Positions 1-7,756 of a stretch of 18,407 bases of DNA are shown here, one piece after another (positions within the stretch are counted from its first letter, which is position 1; each line of letters starts with the position of its first letter). Below the pieces are notes generated by a model that saw only the letters and a program-made list of their open reading frames with translations, searched no databases and was not told the origin of the DNA. The translations under genes and the position numbers were made by a program. This DNA comes from Vicinamibacteria bacterium (GTDB lineage: Bacteria > Acidobacteriota > Vicinamibacteria > Vicinamibacterales > UBA2999), in assembly GCA_025924295.1 (NCBI GenBank), contig JAICEG010000041.1, forward strand, positions 1-18,407, written 5' to 3'.

Positions 1-767
1 AGGTCGCGCACGATGCGCGAGACCTTCTGGAACGCCTGGCGAATCGGCACCATCCGCAGCGCCATCGCACTGCGCTGCAGTCCGGCGGTGATGCGTTTCA
101 GCTGAGCGAGATTGCCGGCGAGGCGGTGATCCGCGTGGTGGGCAAGGTGGGGATCTTCCTGGATCAGCGACTGCACGATGATGAGCTCGCCAACCGCGTC
201 GACGAGGCCATCGAGCTTACGGGTGTCGACCTTGATCGCCGTGAGCTCTTCCCCGCGCCGGGCGGTGCCAGCGGCTTCAGGCGTCGTCTCGACCTTCGCC
301 GGCTCGCTGACGACGTCGTTCTTCGCGGCGTGGGCCTCGGCCTCACCCGAGATCAGCATGTCGACCGATGCGATCAATGCTTCCGCCACAGGCGCCAGGT
401 CGACTCCCGGCTGCCCCGAGAGTCGCGCACCGATGTCGCGAATCATCGAGGTCAGGACATCCACGGCTCGCAGGACGACATCCACGTCGGCAGGGCCCAT
501 CACGCGGCGTCCGGACCGCGCCAGATCGAGCAGGTTCTCGACCCGGTGCGCCACTTCCTGCACCGAGATCACACCGAGCGCGCCGGCGTTGCCCTTGATC
601 GTGTGAAAGGGGCGGAAGATGTCGTTCAGCAGCGTGACATCGCCGGGGCGTTCATCGAGCGCCAGCAGTGCGGCCTCGATCGTGCCCAGGTGATCCAGAG
701 CCTCGGCCACAAACAGATCGGCCATCTCCGGGTCGTCACGCAGAAATGCCAGCTCGTTGTCAGTCAC
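1..767 (-). CDS. cheA: Chemotaxis histidine kinase CheA, N-terminal part (runs off window)
   Basis: CheA autophosphorylates on a histidine in its Hpt (P1) domain and passes phosphate to CheY/CheB in the cytoplasmic receptor array. The translation, read on the minus strand from a GTG at 767, begins MTDNELAFLRDDPEMADLF. It has an Hpt helix with the motif FHTIKGNAG, so His55 is the expected phosphoacceptor. An Ala/Pro/Glu-rich linker lies around residues 140-175. From about residue 180 it shows the P3 dimerisation signature KVDTRKLDGLVDAVGELII. The ATPase and CheW-like domains lie beyond base 1. AAGGA sits 5-6 nt before the GTG and supports the start. The gene lies 68 bp after the receptor gene on the same strand, so the two are probably cotranscribed. 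The frame is open over all 255 visible codons. Confidence 0.93.
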   Translation of the reverse strand, partial: MTDNELAFLRDDPEMADLFVAEALDHLGTIEAALLALDERPGDVTLLNDIFRPFHTIKGNAGALGVISVQEVAHRVENLLDLARSGRRVMGPADVDVVLRAVDVLTSMIRDIGARLSGQPGVDLAPVAEALIASVDMLISGEAEAHAAKNDVVSEPAKVETTPEAAGTARRGEELTAIKVDTRKLDGLVDAVGELIIVQSLIQEDPHLAHHADHRLAGNLAQLKRITAGLQRSAMALRMVPIRQAFQKVSRIVRD

Positions 768-835
768 GGCAGTCCTTCAGCCCGTAAATCCTTCACAACA
801 CTCAATCGTCGTGAGCGCTTCACACTTGAGCGCAG

Positions 836-2332
836 CTACGCCGCGCGGCGAAGCGGTCTCGACGTGTCCCGCCCCGCCGGAACATTCATCGCGTGGGTGC
901 TCGTCGATGCGCCCGACAGTTGTGCCAGGCTTTGCGCGGAATGACGCGCGACCTCGGACTGGGCCGCAAGTTCCTCGGATGCAGCCGCGGCTTCCTCCGC
1001 CAGCGCCGCCGAGCGCTGAGAGCTCCGCTCCATGCTGGTCAGCGCGGACCGCACCTGCTCGATGCCATCGGTCTGCTGCCGGGCTGCCACGCTCATCCCG
1101 TCGACCAGGCTCTTGACATCCTGGGCATGAGCCGTGATGGTCGTGATCGACTCGCCAACCAGGGTCAGCCTCGCACTGCCCCGTTCGGCGCGCGCGATCG
1201 ATTCCTCGATGAGAGCCGCGGTTTCGCGCGAGGCTTCAGCGGACCGCTGCGCCAGCGTCCTGACTTCGTCTGCGACGACGGCGAACCCCATACCGGCCGC
1301 GCCCGCACGAGCCGCCTCCACCGCCGCGTTCAGCGCGAGCAGGTTCGTCTGGAACGCGATGTCGTCGATCGTCTTGACGATGTGGGAGACTTTCCTGGCC
1401 GATTCGCGGATGCGGTCCATGGAGCCCAGCATTTCCGTCAGGCGCTGATTCGTGACCTCCACGCCCTGCGACGTGGACGTCATCAGCTCGGCGCAGCGCG
1501 ACGCGTGTTCGGCGTTTTGTCGAGCCGTCGCCGCGATCTCCTCCATGGCGGCCGCGGTCTCCTCGACGGCGGCGGCCTGTGATTGCGCGCCGTGTGAGAG
1601 TTCCTGAGCCGCGGACGACACCTGCTCCGAAGCAGACAACACTTCGTGCGCGCCGTTGCTCACGTCGTCGGCCAGCGCCCGAACCGATGCACTGATGCCG
1701 GTCATCACGCGCACGAGCATGACCGAGAGCACGACAAAGGCCACGAGCACAATCGCGCCAACGATCTTCTGCTGTCGTGCCACAGCGGCGTCCTGCACGA
1801 CGCGAACGTCCTCGACACGGATCCTCAGACGCTCGACCAGTCTGTCAAGCAACTCCGTCGGAGCATGGTCCTTCCCTTTGACCAGCGCCTCGGCGGCGGC
1901 AGCCTTGGTGCCCTGTTCGGCGGCGAACGCCGTTTCCGCCCTGGCGTAGTCGGCTTTCATCGTGTCGTGCGCCGAGACGAACTCGGCAAGGATGCTCTTC
2001 GCTTCCTCGTCGGTCACCCGCGCCTGAAGTTCCGTCGCGCCATCGCGCACGATCTTCTCCTGTGCGTGGAAGCTGGCCGCGTAGGCCTTGTACTGCTCGT
2101 AGTCACTCCCGCGCAGGAGGACGTTCTTCCACTCCTGCACCTGCGTCTTGAACGACACCTGGATCACTCGGGCCGCTTCCTGCTGGGCCACCTCGTTCGT
2201 GAGGATGCCGCCATAGACCGCCGCGCTTCGGTGCAACGAGTACATCAACGCAGCCGATGCCACGAGCCCGACGATCACAATCGCCGAGAGCAAGGAGATC
2301 TGCATCCGCCGGGCGTTTCTCATGTCCTTCAT
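836..2332 (-). CDS. Methyl-accepting chemotaxis protein, HAMP-less
   Basis: This 498-residue receptor should sense a periplasmic or membrane signal and control CheA. TM1 covers residues about 12-33, followed by a helical sensor of about 155 residues (34-188) of four-helix-bundle style, then TM2 at about 190-210. No recognisable HAMP domain (no Pro-x-Gly turn) separates TM2 from the signalling helices. Glu/Gln methylation-type clusters occur near 255-268 (VEETAAAMEE) and 445-458 (AEEAAAASEE). The conserved hairpin is at 325-365 (IAFQTNLLALNAAVEAARAG...GFAVVADEVRTLAQ). At its tip the usual AGExGRGF reads AGAAGMGF. The C-terminus has no CheR-binding pentapeptide (it ends PLRRAA). GAGGA about 9 nt upstream of the first ATG favours that start over ATG codon 4. 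It lies directly upstream of cheA. Confidence 0.95.
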   Translation of the reverse strand: MKDMRNARRMQISLLSAIVIVGLVASAALMYSLHRSAAVYGGILTNEVAQQEAARVIQVSFKTQVQEWKNVLLRGSDYEQYKAYAASFHAQEKIVRDGATELQARVTDEEAKSILAEFVSAHDTMKADYARAETAFAAEQGTKAAAAEALVKGKDHAPTELLDRLVERLRIRVEDVRVVQDAAVARQQKIVGAIVLVAFVVLSVMLVRVMTGISASVRALADDVSNGAHEVLSASEQVSSAAQELSHGAQSQAAAVEETAAAMEEIAATARQNAEHASRCAELMTSTSQGVEVTNQRLTEMLGSMDRIRESARKVSHIVKTIDDIAFQTNLLALNAAVEAARAGAAGMGFAVVADEVRTLAQRSAEASRETAALIEESIARAERGSARLTLVGESITTITAHAQDVKSLVDGMSVAARQQTDGIEQVRSALTSMERSSQRSAALAEEAAAASEELAAQSEVARHSAQSLAQLSGASTSTHAMNVPAGRDTSRPLRRAA

Positions 2333-2456
2333 CGTTCGTTGTCCTCATGCGCGCGCCGAGGCGCGTGACGGTGTCGTAATCGGAACACCTTCCGACGCGC
2401 TTCAACCGAAACGACACCGTTCTGCACGGCCCTTCTTGATCGTCGGCAACCTTTTG

Positions 2457-2876
2457 TTACTGACGGGTCACGTCATCGCCCCACTTCGGCGAATACCTGC
2501 GCCCGGTCGACGCGCCGATCGCGCAGAACGGACCCGGGATGTCGCGACTCAATTCGGCGGTCGGCGGCATCGTCTGTTCGAGCCGGCGCTCGGTGGCCTC
2601 GAGCCGCTGCGTGAGTGCTTCGATTGCGAGTGTCTGACGGGTGATGAGTTCGGAAATCGTGCGCAACGTGGCTTCGTTCATGCGCACCGTCGGCGGCTTC
2701 CTGGCGCTCCGCCGCTTCGGCCTTGATGCCGCCTTGCGGCTCTTTGCCGGAGGATCGGAACGCGCAGCAGCGCTACCGGGCGGCGTGGGCCAATTGGACT
2801 GGGCGCCGAGACTGACTGGAGTGCCGAAACAGAGGATCGAGACCAGGCCGAACGAGACGAGCCGTTTCGCGTTCAC
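2457..2876 (-). CDS. Small secreted coiled-coil protein of unknown function
   Basis: I do not recognise a family. The frame is open back to 2948, but a GTG at 2876 gives a clean signal peptide (NAKRLVSFGLVSILCFG, cleavage near SLGA/QS) and has GAAGG 5 nt upstream, so that start is preferred. An alternative GTG is at 2888. The mature protein of roughly 110 residues has a Pro/Lys/Arg-rich basic stretch (PPAKSRKAASRPKRRSARK). An amphipathic heptad-like helix follows (TISELITRQTLAIEALTQRL and onward), probably a coiled coil. The tail has no clear domain. It sits between the receptor gene and the TonB receptor on the same strand, with spacers of 124 and 232 bp, so an operon link is not obvious. 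A periplasmic structural or binding role is possible but unproven. Confidence 0.6.
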   Translation of the reverse strand: MNAKRLVSFGLVSILCFGTPVSLGAQSNWPTPPGSAAARSDPPAKSRKAASRPKRRSARKPPTVRMNEATLRTISELITRQTLAIEALTQRLEATERRLEQTMPPTAELSRDIPGPFCAIGASTGRRYSPKWGDDVTRQ

Positions 2877-2966
2877 AGGTGCCTTCACACTTCCGGCCGA
2901 TGTGGGCCGGGCGTGTAATCGGCGTGCGCCCATGTGACTTGAGCGCACGCTGTGCGCGAGTGTCGT

Positions 2967-3026
2967 CCTTAGTTCCTGGTCCTCGGTGCTTGGTCCGTTC
3001 TGAGTCCATGGTCCTTAGTGCGTTGT
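2967..3026. repeat. Degenerate 7-bp tandem repeat block A (consensus YCNTNGT)
   Basis: Eight 7-bp units, such as CCTTAGT, CCTCGGT, GCTTGGT and CCATGGT, follow one another. A 4-nt phase slip (CCGT) falls at 2995-2998. The unit CCTTAGT occurs at both 2967 and 3013. On the minus strand the units read AC-N-N-A-G-G-like (e.g. ACTAAGG). The block fills the spacer between the secreted coiled-coil protein and the TonB receptor, and is not coding in any convincing frame. Similar 7-bp phased blocks recur around the tRNA cluster. Confidence 0.7.
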
Positions 3027-3108
3027 GGACCGTGAAGCGCGCGACGCGACCATCCGACGCGATGTTCAGAGGCGGACGTCGGACGACGAACGGACCACGC
3101 GCAAACTC

Positions 3109-5250
3109 CTAGAAGCCGTATTTGAGCTCGCCCACCACCTGCCGCTTGATGATGTCGCCGAAGATGTGCTGCTGCACTTCGCTGTTGAGGAGGTTGTTGA
3201 TCTTGACGGTCGTCACCATCCGGTCCTGGGCGAACTTGACGCCAAACCCGACATTCACCAGCGTGAAGGCGTCGGTCGTCCCCGCGAAGCGCTGATCCAG
3301 GACGTCCTGCCAATAGGCATCGCCGGTGTAGCTGACCATGAAGTTCCCGAGATAACGGTCGTAGTTGAAGTTGAACCCGATGTTGAAACGGTTGTTCGCC
3401 GGGAAGTTTGTCTCCGACGGATCGAACCCCTCGACATCCGGGTCCGCCTGATACGAGTAGTTCACGACCGCATTGACGTACCGATTGACGACGCCTTCGA
3501 CCCCGAGCTCGATGCCCTTGTCGTTCACCGTCCCCAGGTTCTGATACGTGAAGAGCGACGGCAGCCCGGGAGGCGGAATCAGCCCGATCACGAAGGTCGG
3601 GATCTGCGGCGGCCAGGTCACCGGCGGATTGGCAGGTGTATAACTTGCCGCCTGCGTGAAGAAGATTGCATCGTCGGTGTGGTTCCAGTAGACCGCGGCC
3701 TGGACCGTCGCGCGCCGGCCGAGCACGCCCGTGTAGCCAAGCTCGTACGCGGTCATCGTCTCCTGATCGAGATCGGGGTTTCCGACCGCGCGGAACGGGA
3801 AGACGAACTGCGACAGCGCGGGCGAGATCGCGCTGAGATTGGCCTGATTGAGCAGCGTGACACTGAGGTTGTTGTTGATGAACGACGGCGCGCGAAATGC
3901 GCGGTTGAACGAGGCACGCACGGTCTGATTCGGCGACGGCTTGTACATCAGCGTCGTTCGCGGAGAGAGCACCCAGTTGTCGATCGAGGAGAACTTGTCG
4001 AGCCTGGTGCCGACGACCCAGCGGAATCGATCGTTGAGGAAGATCTCATCCTGAATGAAGGCGCCGCCCTCGCTGCGGTTGTCGCCGTCCGGGGCAATCG
4101 TGATGTCGAACGCGTTGTAGCGGAAGTTTCCACCGTAGGTCAGCGCGTGGCGCGTGCCGATGGCCCTGACTTCCGACGCGTCGACGTCGAAGGTGGTCGT
4201 GTCGAAGCCGAGCGGCAGGAACGCGCCCGTGATGTCGCGGGACAGCAGGTTGACCGCATCGCCGTTGAGGATGTTGGTGAAGAAGCCGATCCGCCGGCCG
4301 TTTTTCTCGTAGCGGCCGCTGACGTAGGTCAGGGTGGATCCGCTGTCGATGTCAAAGGGGCCGATACCGCTGTAGATCATGCCCTCGGTCCCGGCCACGC
4401 CACCAGAGAACACCAGGCGTCCCGAGTTCTCCATCTCGTAGTCCACGCGCGCGTCGAACTTCGGCTGCTTCGTCCCGCTGTTCTGATAGGTCGGATACGG
4501 CGTGTTGAACGCGTTGTCAATCGTGCCGGTCGGGCGCGGCAGTGCGTCCTGGCCGAAGTAGCCGGCCGATATCTTGTACGACCAACGATCGTTGACCGCT
4601 TCGGCGTGCGTCCCGTTCACGTAGAAGAGCGCGCCCGTGCCGTTGTCATCGCCGGTCGCATCGCGATCGAAGAAGCCCGCGCCGATGGTGAACGACGATC
4701 CGGCGCCGGTGGCCGCCAGCTCGCGCGGCGACATGGTGATCACGTTGACTACACCGCTCATCGCATTGGCGCCCCAGACGGCGGAGGCCGGGCCGCGGAT
4801 CACTTCGATCTGCTTGATTTCATTCGTCTGGCTGGGCACGAGGTCCCACATCACCATGCCGAAGAAATCGAGGTAGACGCTGCGGCCATCGACCAGCGCC
4901 AGCTGCGACGTCGCCAGGGTGGACGTGGCGCCGCGGGTCGTCAGGTTGATGTCGCGGGCGCTCAACTGGGTGATGTTGATACCGGGCACCGCGCGCAGCA
5001 GGTCGCCCACGTTGGTCCCGGGCGTACTCTGGAGCGTCTCGTTGGTGATCAGGCTGACGGATGCCGGTGCGTTCACCAGTTGTTGATCGGTTCTCGATGC
5101 CGTGACCACGAGCTGCTCCTCGAACGACACCGGGCGATCCGGGTCTTGCGCCTCCTGCGAGGGTGCGGGCTGCTGCGGGTCGGGCTGCTGAGCGAAGGCC
5201 GGAACTGCGAGCGCCAGCACGAGGCCGGCCATGAGGAAGAGCACGCGCAT
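3109..5250 (-). CDS. TonB-dependent outer-membrane receptor
   Basis: A 713-residue outer-membrane beta-barrel that imports a scarce substrate (siderophore, cobalamin or similar) using TonB energy. Residues 1-20 are a signal peptide (cleavage AFA/QQ). A Gln/Pro-rich linker follows, then a TonB-box-like EEQLVVTAS near 44-52. The plug domain spans about 58-175 with the hallmarks LVDGRSVY, IEVIRGPASAVWGANAMSG and VNVIT. The remainder is alternating beta-barrel strands. It ends in an aromatic residue (KYGF), as the BAM complex requires. The length fits the BtuB/FepA class, not the approximately 1000-residue Oar-like carboxypeptidase-domain receptors common in this phylum. AAGGAG about 10 nt before the ATG fixes the start. 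The substrate cannot be told from sequence. It is divergent from the tRNA cluster. Confidence 0.93.
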   Translation of the reverse strand: MRVLFLMAGLVLALAVPAFAQQPDPQQPAPSQEAQDPDRPVSFEEQLVVTASRTDQQLVNAPASVSLITNETLQSTPGTNVGDLLRAVPGINITQLSARDINLTTRGATSTLATSQLALVDGRSVYLDFFGMVMWDLVPSQTNEIKQIEVIRGPASAVWGANAMSGVVNVITMSPRELAATGAGSSFTIGAGFFDRDATGDDNGTGALFYVNGTHAEAVNDRWSYKISAGYFGQDALPRPTGTIDNAFNTPYPTYQNSGTKQPKFDARVDYEMENSGRLVFSGGVAGTEGMIYSGIGPFDIDSGSTLTYVSGRYEKNGRRIGFFTNILNGDAVNLLSRDITGAFLPLGFDTTTFDVDASEVRAIGTRHALTYGGNFRYNAFDITIAPDGDNRSEGGAFIQDEIFLNDRFRWVVGTRLDKFSSIDNWVLSPRTTLMYKPSPNQTVRASFNRAFRAPSFINNNLSVTLLNQANLSAISPALSQFVFPFRAVGNPDLDQETMTAYELGYTGVLGRRATVQAAVYWNHTDDAIFFTQAASYTPANPPVTWPPQIPTFVIGLIPPPGLPSLFTYQNLGTVNDKGIELGVEGVVNRYVNAVVNYSYQADPDVEGFDPSETNFPANNRFNIGFNFNYDRYLGNFMVSYTGDAYWQDVLDQRFAGTTDAFTLVNVGFGVKFAQDRMVTTVKINNLLNSEVQQHIFGDIIKRQVVGELKYGF

Positions 5251-5303
5251 ATCAGGTCATCTCCTTGAAAGAGAGGATCGGATCGAGCACAGCTGGAGAA
5301 TGA

Positions 5304-5309
5304 TATGAT
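5304..5309 (+). promoter_or_regulatory. Possible -10 box for the tRNA cluster
   Basis: TATGAT lies 11 bp before the first base of tRNA-Arg(UCG), a suitable place for a -10 element. No convincing -35 hexamer is visible 16-18 bp further upstream. Confidence 0.35.
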
Positions 5310-5319
5310 GATCGCTTGT

Positions 5320-5395
<76 letters not shown>

Positions 5396-5396
<1 letters not shown>

Positions 5397-5421
5397 CCTC
5401 GCTCGTGCTCGGTGGCGAGGT
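5396..5421 (+). repeat. Hairpin after tRNA-Arg(UCG), duplicated after tRNA-Arg(CCG)
   Basis: ACCTCGC and GCGAGGT form a perfect 7-bp stem around a 12-nt loop, starting at the last A of the CCA. The same hairpin recurs at 5581-5606. No T-tract follows, so it is not a standard intrinsic terminator; it may be a processing signal or a relic of duplication. Confidence 0.6.
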
Positions 5422-5451
5422 CAAACGGCAAGGGGCAAAGGGCAAAGGCGA
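5417..5451. repeat. Heptad repeat block B
   Basis: Five successive 7-mers of the type AAGGGCA (others include AACGGCA and AGGGGCA) run in phase from the 3' arm of the tRNA hairpin. Two or more units recur after the second tRNA-Arg (5602-5629). Confidence 0.6.
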
Positions 5452-5460
5452 GATCGGGCG

Positions 5461-5495
5461 CACGACTCTTTGACGTTTGACACTTGACTGTGAGC
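5461..5495. repeat. Heptad repeat block C
   Basis: Phased 7-mers with core YTTGAC: CTTTGAC at 5468, GTTTGAC at 5475 and ACTTGAC at 5482, flanked by weaker units. It lies just upstream of tRNA-Arg(CCG). The TTGAC cores also resemble -35 boxes, so a promoter role for the next tRNA is possible. Confidence 0.55.
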
Positions 5496-5504
5496 GAGCG
5501 ACGA

Positions 5505-5580
<76 letters not shown>

Positions 5581-5581
<1 letters not shown>

Positions 5582-5606
5582 CCTCGCTCTCGCTCGGTGG
5601 CGAGGT
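5581..5606 (+). repeat. Hairpin after tRNA-Arg(CCG), second copy
   Basis: Same 7-bp stem (ACCTCGC/GCGAGGT) and 12-nt loop as at 5396-5421, with two loop-base differences. It begins at the final A of the tRNA CCA. No T-run follows. Confidence 0.6.
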
Positions 5607-5629
5607 CAACGGGCAAAGGTGAGGTGCGA
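5602..5629. repeat. Heptad repeat block B'
   Basis: GAGGTCA, ACGGGCA, AAGGTGA and GGTGCGA follow one another in 7-bp phase. They are a shorter copy of the block after the first tRNA-Arg. Confidence 0.5.
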
Positions 5630-5640
5630 CTTCGGTGTCG

Positions 5641-5738
5641 TTCTGAATGTTGAATTCAGAATGCAGAATGCGGACACCGAGTGACGCGGAATCAGAAATG
5701 AAACTGGTTTCTGCGTTCTGAATTTTGCATTCTGCACT
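5641..5738. repeat. Inverted pair of heptad repeat blocks (D and E)
   Basis: At 5641-5675 five phased 7-mers such as TGTTGAA, TTCAGAA and TGCAGAA are seen. At 5704-5738 the complement-type units CTGCGTT, CTGAATT, TTGCATT and CTGCACT run in phase. Read on the minus strand, the second block gives AGAATGC and AGAACGC units, so the two blocks are imperfect inverted copies about 30 bp apart. They sit between tRNA-Arg(CCG) and tRNA-Lys. Confidence 0.6.
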
Positions 5739-5756
5739 ACAAGCGTTCGTTCCTCT

Positions 5757-5832
5757 GGGCCGCTAGCTCAATTGGCAGAGCAGCAGACTCTTAATCTGCG
5801 GGTTGAAGGTTCGATTCCTTCGCGGCTCACCA
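5757..5832 (+). tRNA. tRNA-Lys (anticodon CUU)
   Basis: Full cloverleaf: acceptor GGGCCGC/GCGGCTC (one G-U pair), D arm GCTC/GAGC, anticodon stem GCAGA/TCTGC with loop CTCTTAA (CTT at 5790-5792), T arm GAAGG/CCTTC with loop TTCGATT, discriminator A and encoded CCA. It is the last gene before the TIR-rich accessory region, so it is a plausible old integration site. I see no repeated copy of its 3' end downstream. Confidence 0.97.
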
Positions 5833-5919
5833 CCTAACTCGTTCTACTGGTTCACCTTCCTCCGGCGGAGATCGGCGTCTCCACAATGTCTCCAACGCCG
5901 ACCACCGCGCGCTGCTCCA

Positions 5920-6180
5920 ATGCTCGAATCGCGCCCTTCATCGCCATCGGGCTCAGATGCATATACCCACGAACCGGAACGCTACTGGCTCTACTTCTGT
6001 CTCTTCAACTACAGGGCGAAAGGAGACTTGGATGCCGCCCGCGAAGACCTGCTTCGCTTCCTTGGCGCAGCAGACGCCGCGGTTTTCCGACGTCAGATGC
6101 ACGCAGCGGGAAAATGGGTGGCTGAAATCAACGACCTGATTGGCCCCCGCTCCTCCGAAAGACTTGCGCAGGACGCATAG
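5920..6180 (+). pseudogene. TPR-like C-terminal gene fragment after tRNA-Lys
   Basis: From about 5960 the frame translates to protein-like sequence: EPERYWLYFCLFNYRAKGDL, then a helical tail to a TAG at 6178. A helix pair of the form YxLYFxLFNYRAKGDLDAARxDLxxFL resembles a TPR unit and its C-terminal cap. The residues before it (Ser/Pro/Arg-rich, MLESRPSSPSG) do not look like a natural N-terminus. The frame is open back through the tRNA gene, and no ribosome-binding site precedes the ATG at 5920. I read it as the end of a TPR-containing gene left next to the tRNA, possibly related to the TIR-TPR gene 600 bp on. A short real gene is the alternative. Confidence 0.45.
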
Positions 6181-6697
6181 TTGCCACGATATGGCCAGAC
6201 CCATCGGTCGGCATCGGATTGAACGGCACTACAGACCGATTGCAGCCTCGCCCGACTCGTGGATGCGAGAGGAGACTCGACAACTGCCGACTCGGACGTG
6301 ATGTCTTCCACGCCGGAGTCGTTGAAGATGGACGGCGTAGGTGCATGAGGTGCCTGTTGCGTGCATTCGGAACGTCGAGATTGTGTGAGACGGCCTGGTG
6401 AGAGATCGTCGCCGCCGATTGGACCTGCCACGCGGCATCAAACACCACGGGAGCCGCACATCGAAATTCGTGTCCTTGTACATTGCGGGTTGCGTGGATG
6501 AGTTGTCCGGCGTCAGTCGCCGATCTTTGATTTGATAACGCAGGCCGCTCGAACTGGCACTACCTTCTCCTAGCGGATGAGCGCACGCGGAACCGGATGC
6601 GCGAGGCTGTCCATCTCACCACCCACTCTCTCGCCTGCTCGACACGGACAGTAGGCGGGGTGTAACTCGTTGAGATGCAGTGTGACTCGGCCGCACG
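6181..6697. other. Apparent non-coding stretch upstream of the TIR-TPR gene
   Basis: About 520 bases with no convincing gene on either strand. Several overlapping short open frames show no domain, no start signal and no consistent codon bias. A 15-of-16 match (one base deleted) to the 20-bp repeat found at 14478 and 16330 occurs at 6363-6377. The stretch may be decayed coding DNA. Confidence 0.5.
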
Positions 6698-6724
6698 TTG
6701 GGTTGAGAACATACTGCCTATAAT
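6698..6724 (+). promoter_or_regulatory. Promoter for TIR-TPR gene (perfect TATAAT)
   Basis: A perfect -10 hexamer TATAAT lies at 6719-6724, with a weak -35 (TTGGGT, 6698-6703) at 15-bp spacing. The expected transcript start near 6731 leaves only about 9 nt before the ATG at 6740, containing GAGAG but no proper Shine-Dalgarno spacing. Confidence 0.55.
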
Positions 6725-6739
6725 GCCGCCCACAGAGAG

Positions 6740-7753
6740 ATGAGCCGCATCGAGAAGACCGTCTTCATCAGTTACCGCCGTAGCACCGGCTCGGCCTGGG
6801 CGCTCGCCGTCTGGCAGAACCTGACCCATCATGACTATGACGTGTTCTTCGACTACCAGGGGATCGCGAGCGGCGACTTCGAGCAGGTCATTCTGGAGAA
6901 CATCACGGCTCGCGCGCATTTCTTGGTCCTCCTGACGCCATCCGCTCTGGAGGGCGTCGAGGAACCTGGTGACTGGTTGCGACGAGAGATTGAGGCCGCG
7001 CTCGAGCACCGACGCAACATCGTGCCGCTATTGTTGGAAGGATTTGATTTTGCGACAACCTCTCTTGGGCGGCACTTGACGGGCACGCTCGCGCCCCTCA
7101 AAAGCTACAACGGCCTCACAGTGCCCGTGGAGTATTTCGATGAGGCAATGAACCGGCTACGCACGAGGCACCTCAACGTGGCGGTCGACGCGGTCCTACA
7201 TCCAAGGTCCGACATCACCTCGCAGGCCACGTCGCGGCAGCGGGTCGCCGTCCAAGCCGCACCCGCTGTGCAGACTGGGCAACTCGCTGCCGTTCAGTGG
7301 TTCGAGCGCGGCGTTGAAGCAACGGACATGGAGACGAAGATTTCCTACTATACCGAGGCTATTCGCCTACGACCCGATTATGCGGATGCTTACTACAACC
7401 GCGGCAACGCCCTCATTTACAAGCCAGACTTCGATGGCGCAGAGGCAGACTACACCGCAGTCATTCAGTTAACACCAGACCGTGCTTTGGCCTATAACAA
7501 TCGCGGCTTGGCTCGCAGCGAGAAGGGCGATCTCGATGGGGCGCTGGCAGACTACACCGAAGCCATTCGGCTGAAACCGTTTTGCGCGGAGTTCTACGCC
7601 AATCGGGCGCTAATCAGGAAGCGACAATCCGACCTCAAGGCAGCCATTGCCGATTACCAGATGTATCTAGACGAGGGCGGCGGTGTCCGCAATGACAACC
7701 AGGCGGACGTTGAGGACAAAATTCGGCAACTTCGGAAGGAGTTGGACATCTAG
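6740..7753 (+). CDS. TIR-domain protein with C-terminal TPR repeats
   Basis: This 337-residue cytoplasmic protein is a likely NAD-cleaving immune effector. Its TIR domain covers residues 5-140. It starts VFISYRRSTGSAWALAVWQN, continues through DVFFDYQGIASGDFE, and has the alpha-C motif WLRREIEAAL, in which Glu83 is the expected catalytic glutamate. A linker (about 141-185) leads to three TPR-like units at about 200-310: YYTEAIRLRPDYADAYYNRG, YTAVIQLTPDRALAYNNRG, and YTEAIRLKPFCAEFYANRA with its capping helix. The TPR part probably binds a trigger or scaffold protein, while the TIR part destroys NAD. A TATAAT box 15 bp upstream fixes the start. The stop is 3 bp before a fragment of another TIR gene, so this gene seems to have replaced the 5' part of that gene. 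No Thoeris ThsA or SIR2 partner is adjacent. Confidence 0.9.
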   Translation: MSRIEKTVFISYRRSTGSAWALAVWQNLTHHDYDVFFDYQGIASGDFEQVILENITARAHFLVLLTPSALEGVEEPGDWLRREIEAALEHRRNIVPLLLEGFDFATTSLGRHLTGTLAPLKSYNGLTVPVEYFDEAMNRLRTRHLNVAVDAVLHPRSDITSQATSRQRVAVQAAPAVQTGQLAAVQWFERGVEATDMETKISYYTEAIRLRPDYADAYYNRGNALIYKPDFDGAEADYTAVIQLTPDRALAYNNRGLARSEKGDLDGALADYTEAIRLKPFCAEFYANRALIRKRQSDLKAAIADYQMYLDEGGGVRNDNQADVEDKIRQLRKELDI

Positions 7754-7756
7754 CCT

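Noticed and set aside
126..944. Long plus-strand open frame over the CheA region
   Set aside because: It is the shadow of cheA: the minus strand gives Hpt and P3 motifs, while the plus-strand translation is low-complexity Arg/His/Asp-rich.
3025..5268. 747-codon plus-strand open frame opposite the TonB receptor
   Set aside because: The antisense frame is rich in Arg/Val/Glu/Asp with no domain; the minus strand shows signal peptide, plug and barrel.
6363..6377. Third copy of the 20-bp repeat
   Set aside because: Only a 15-of-16 partial match with a deletion; too weak to claim as the same element.
6531..6665. 44-codon protein-like frame (RSNWHYLLLADERTRNRMREA)
   Set aside because: Short, no start codon, no recognised family; length is within chance for GC-rich DNA.
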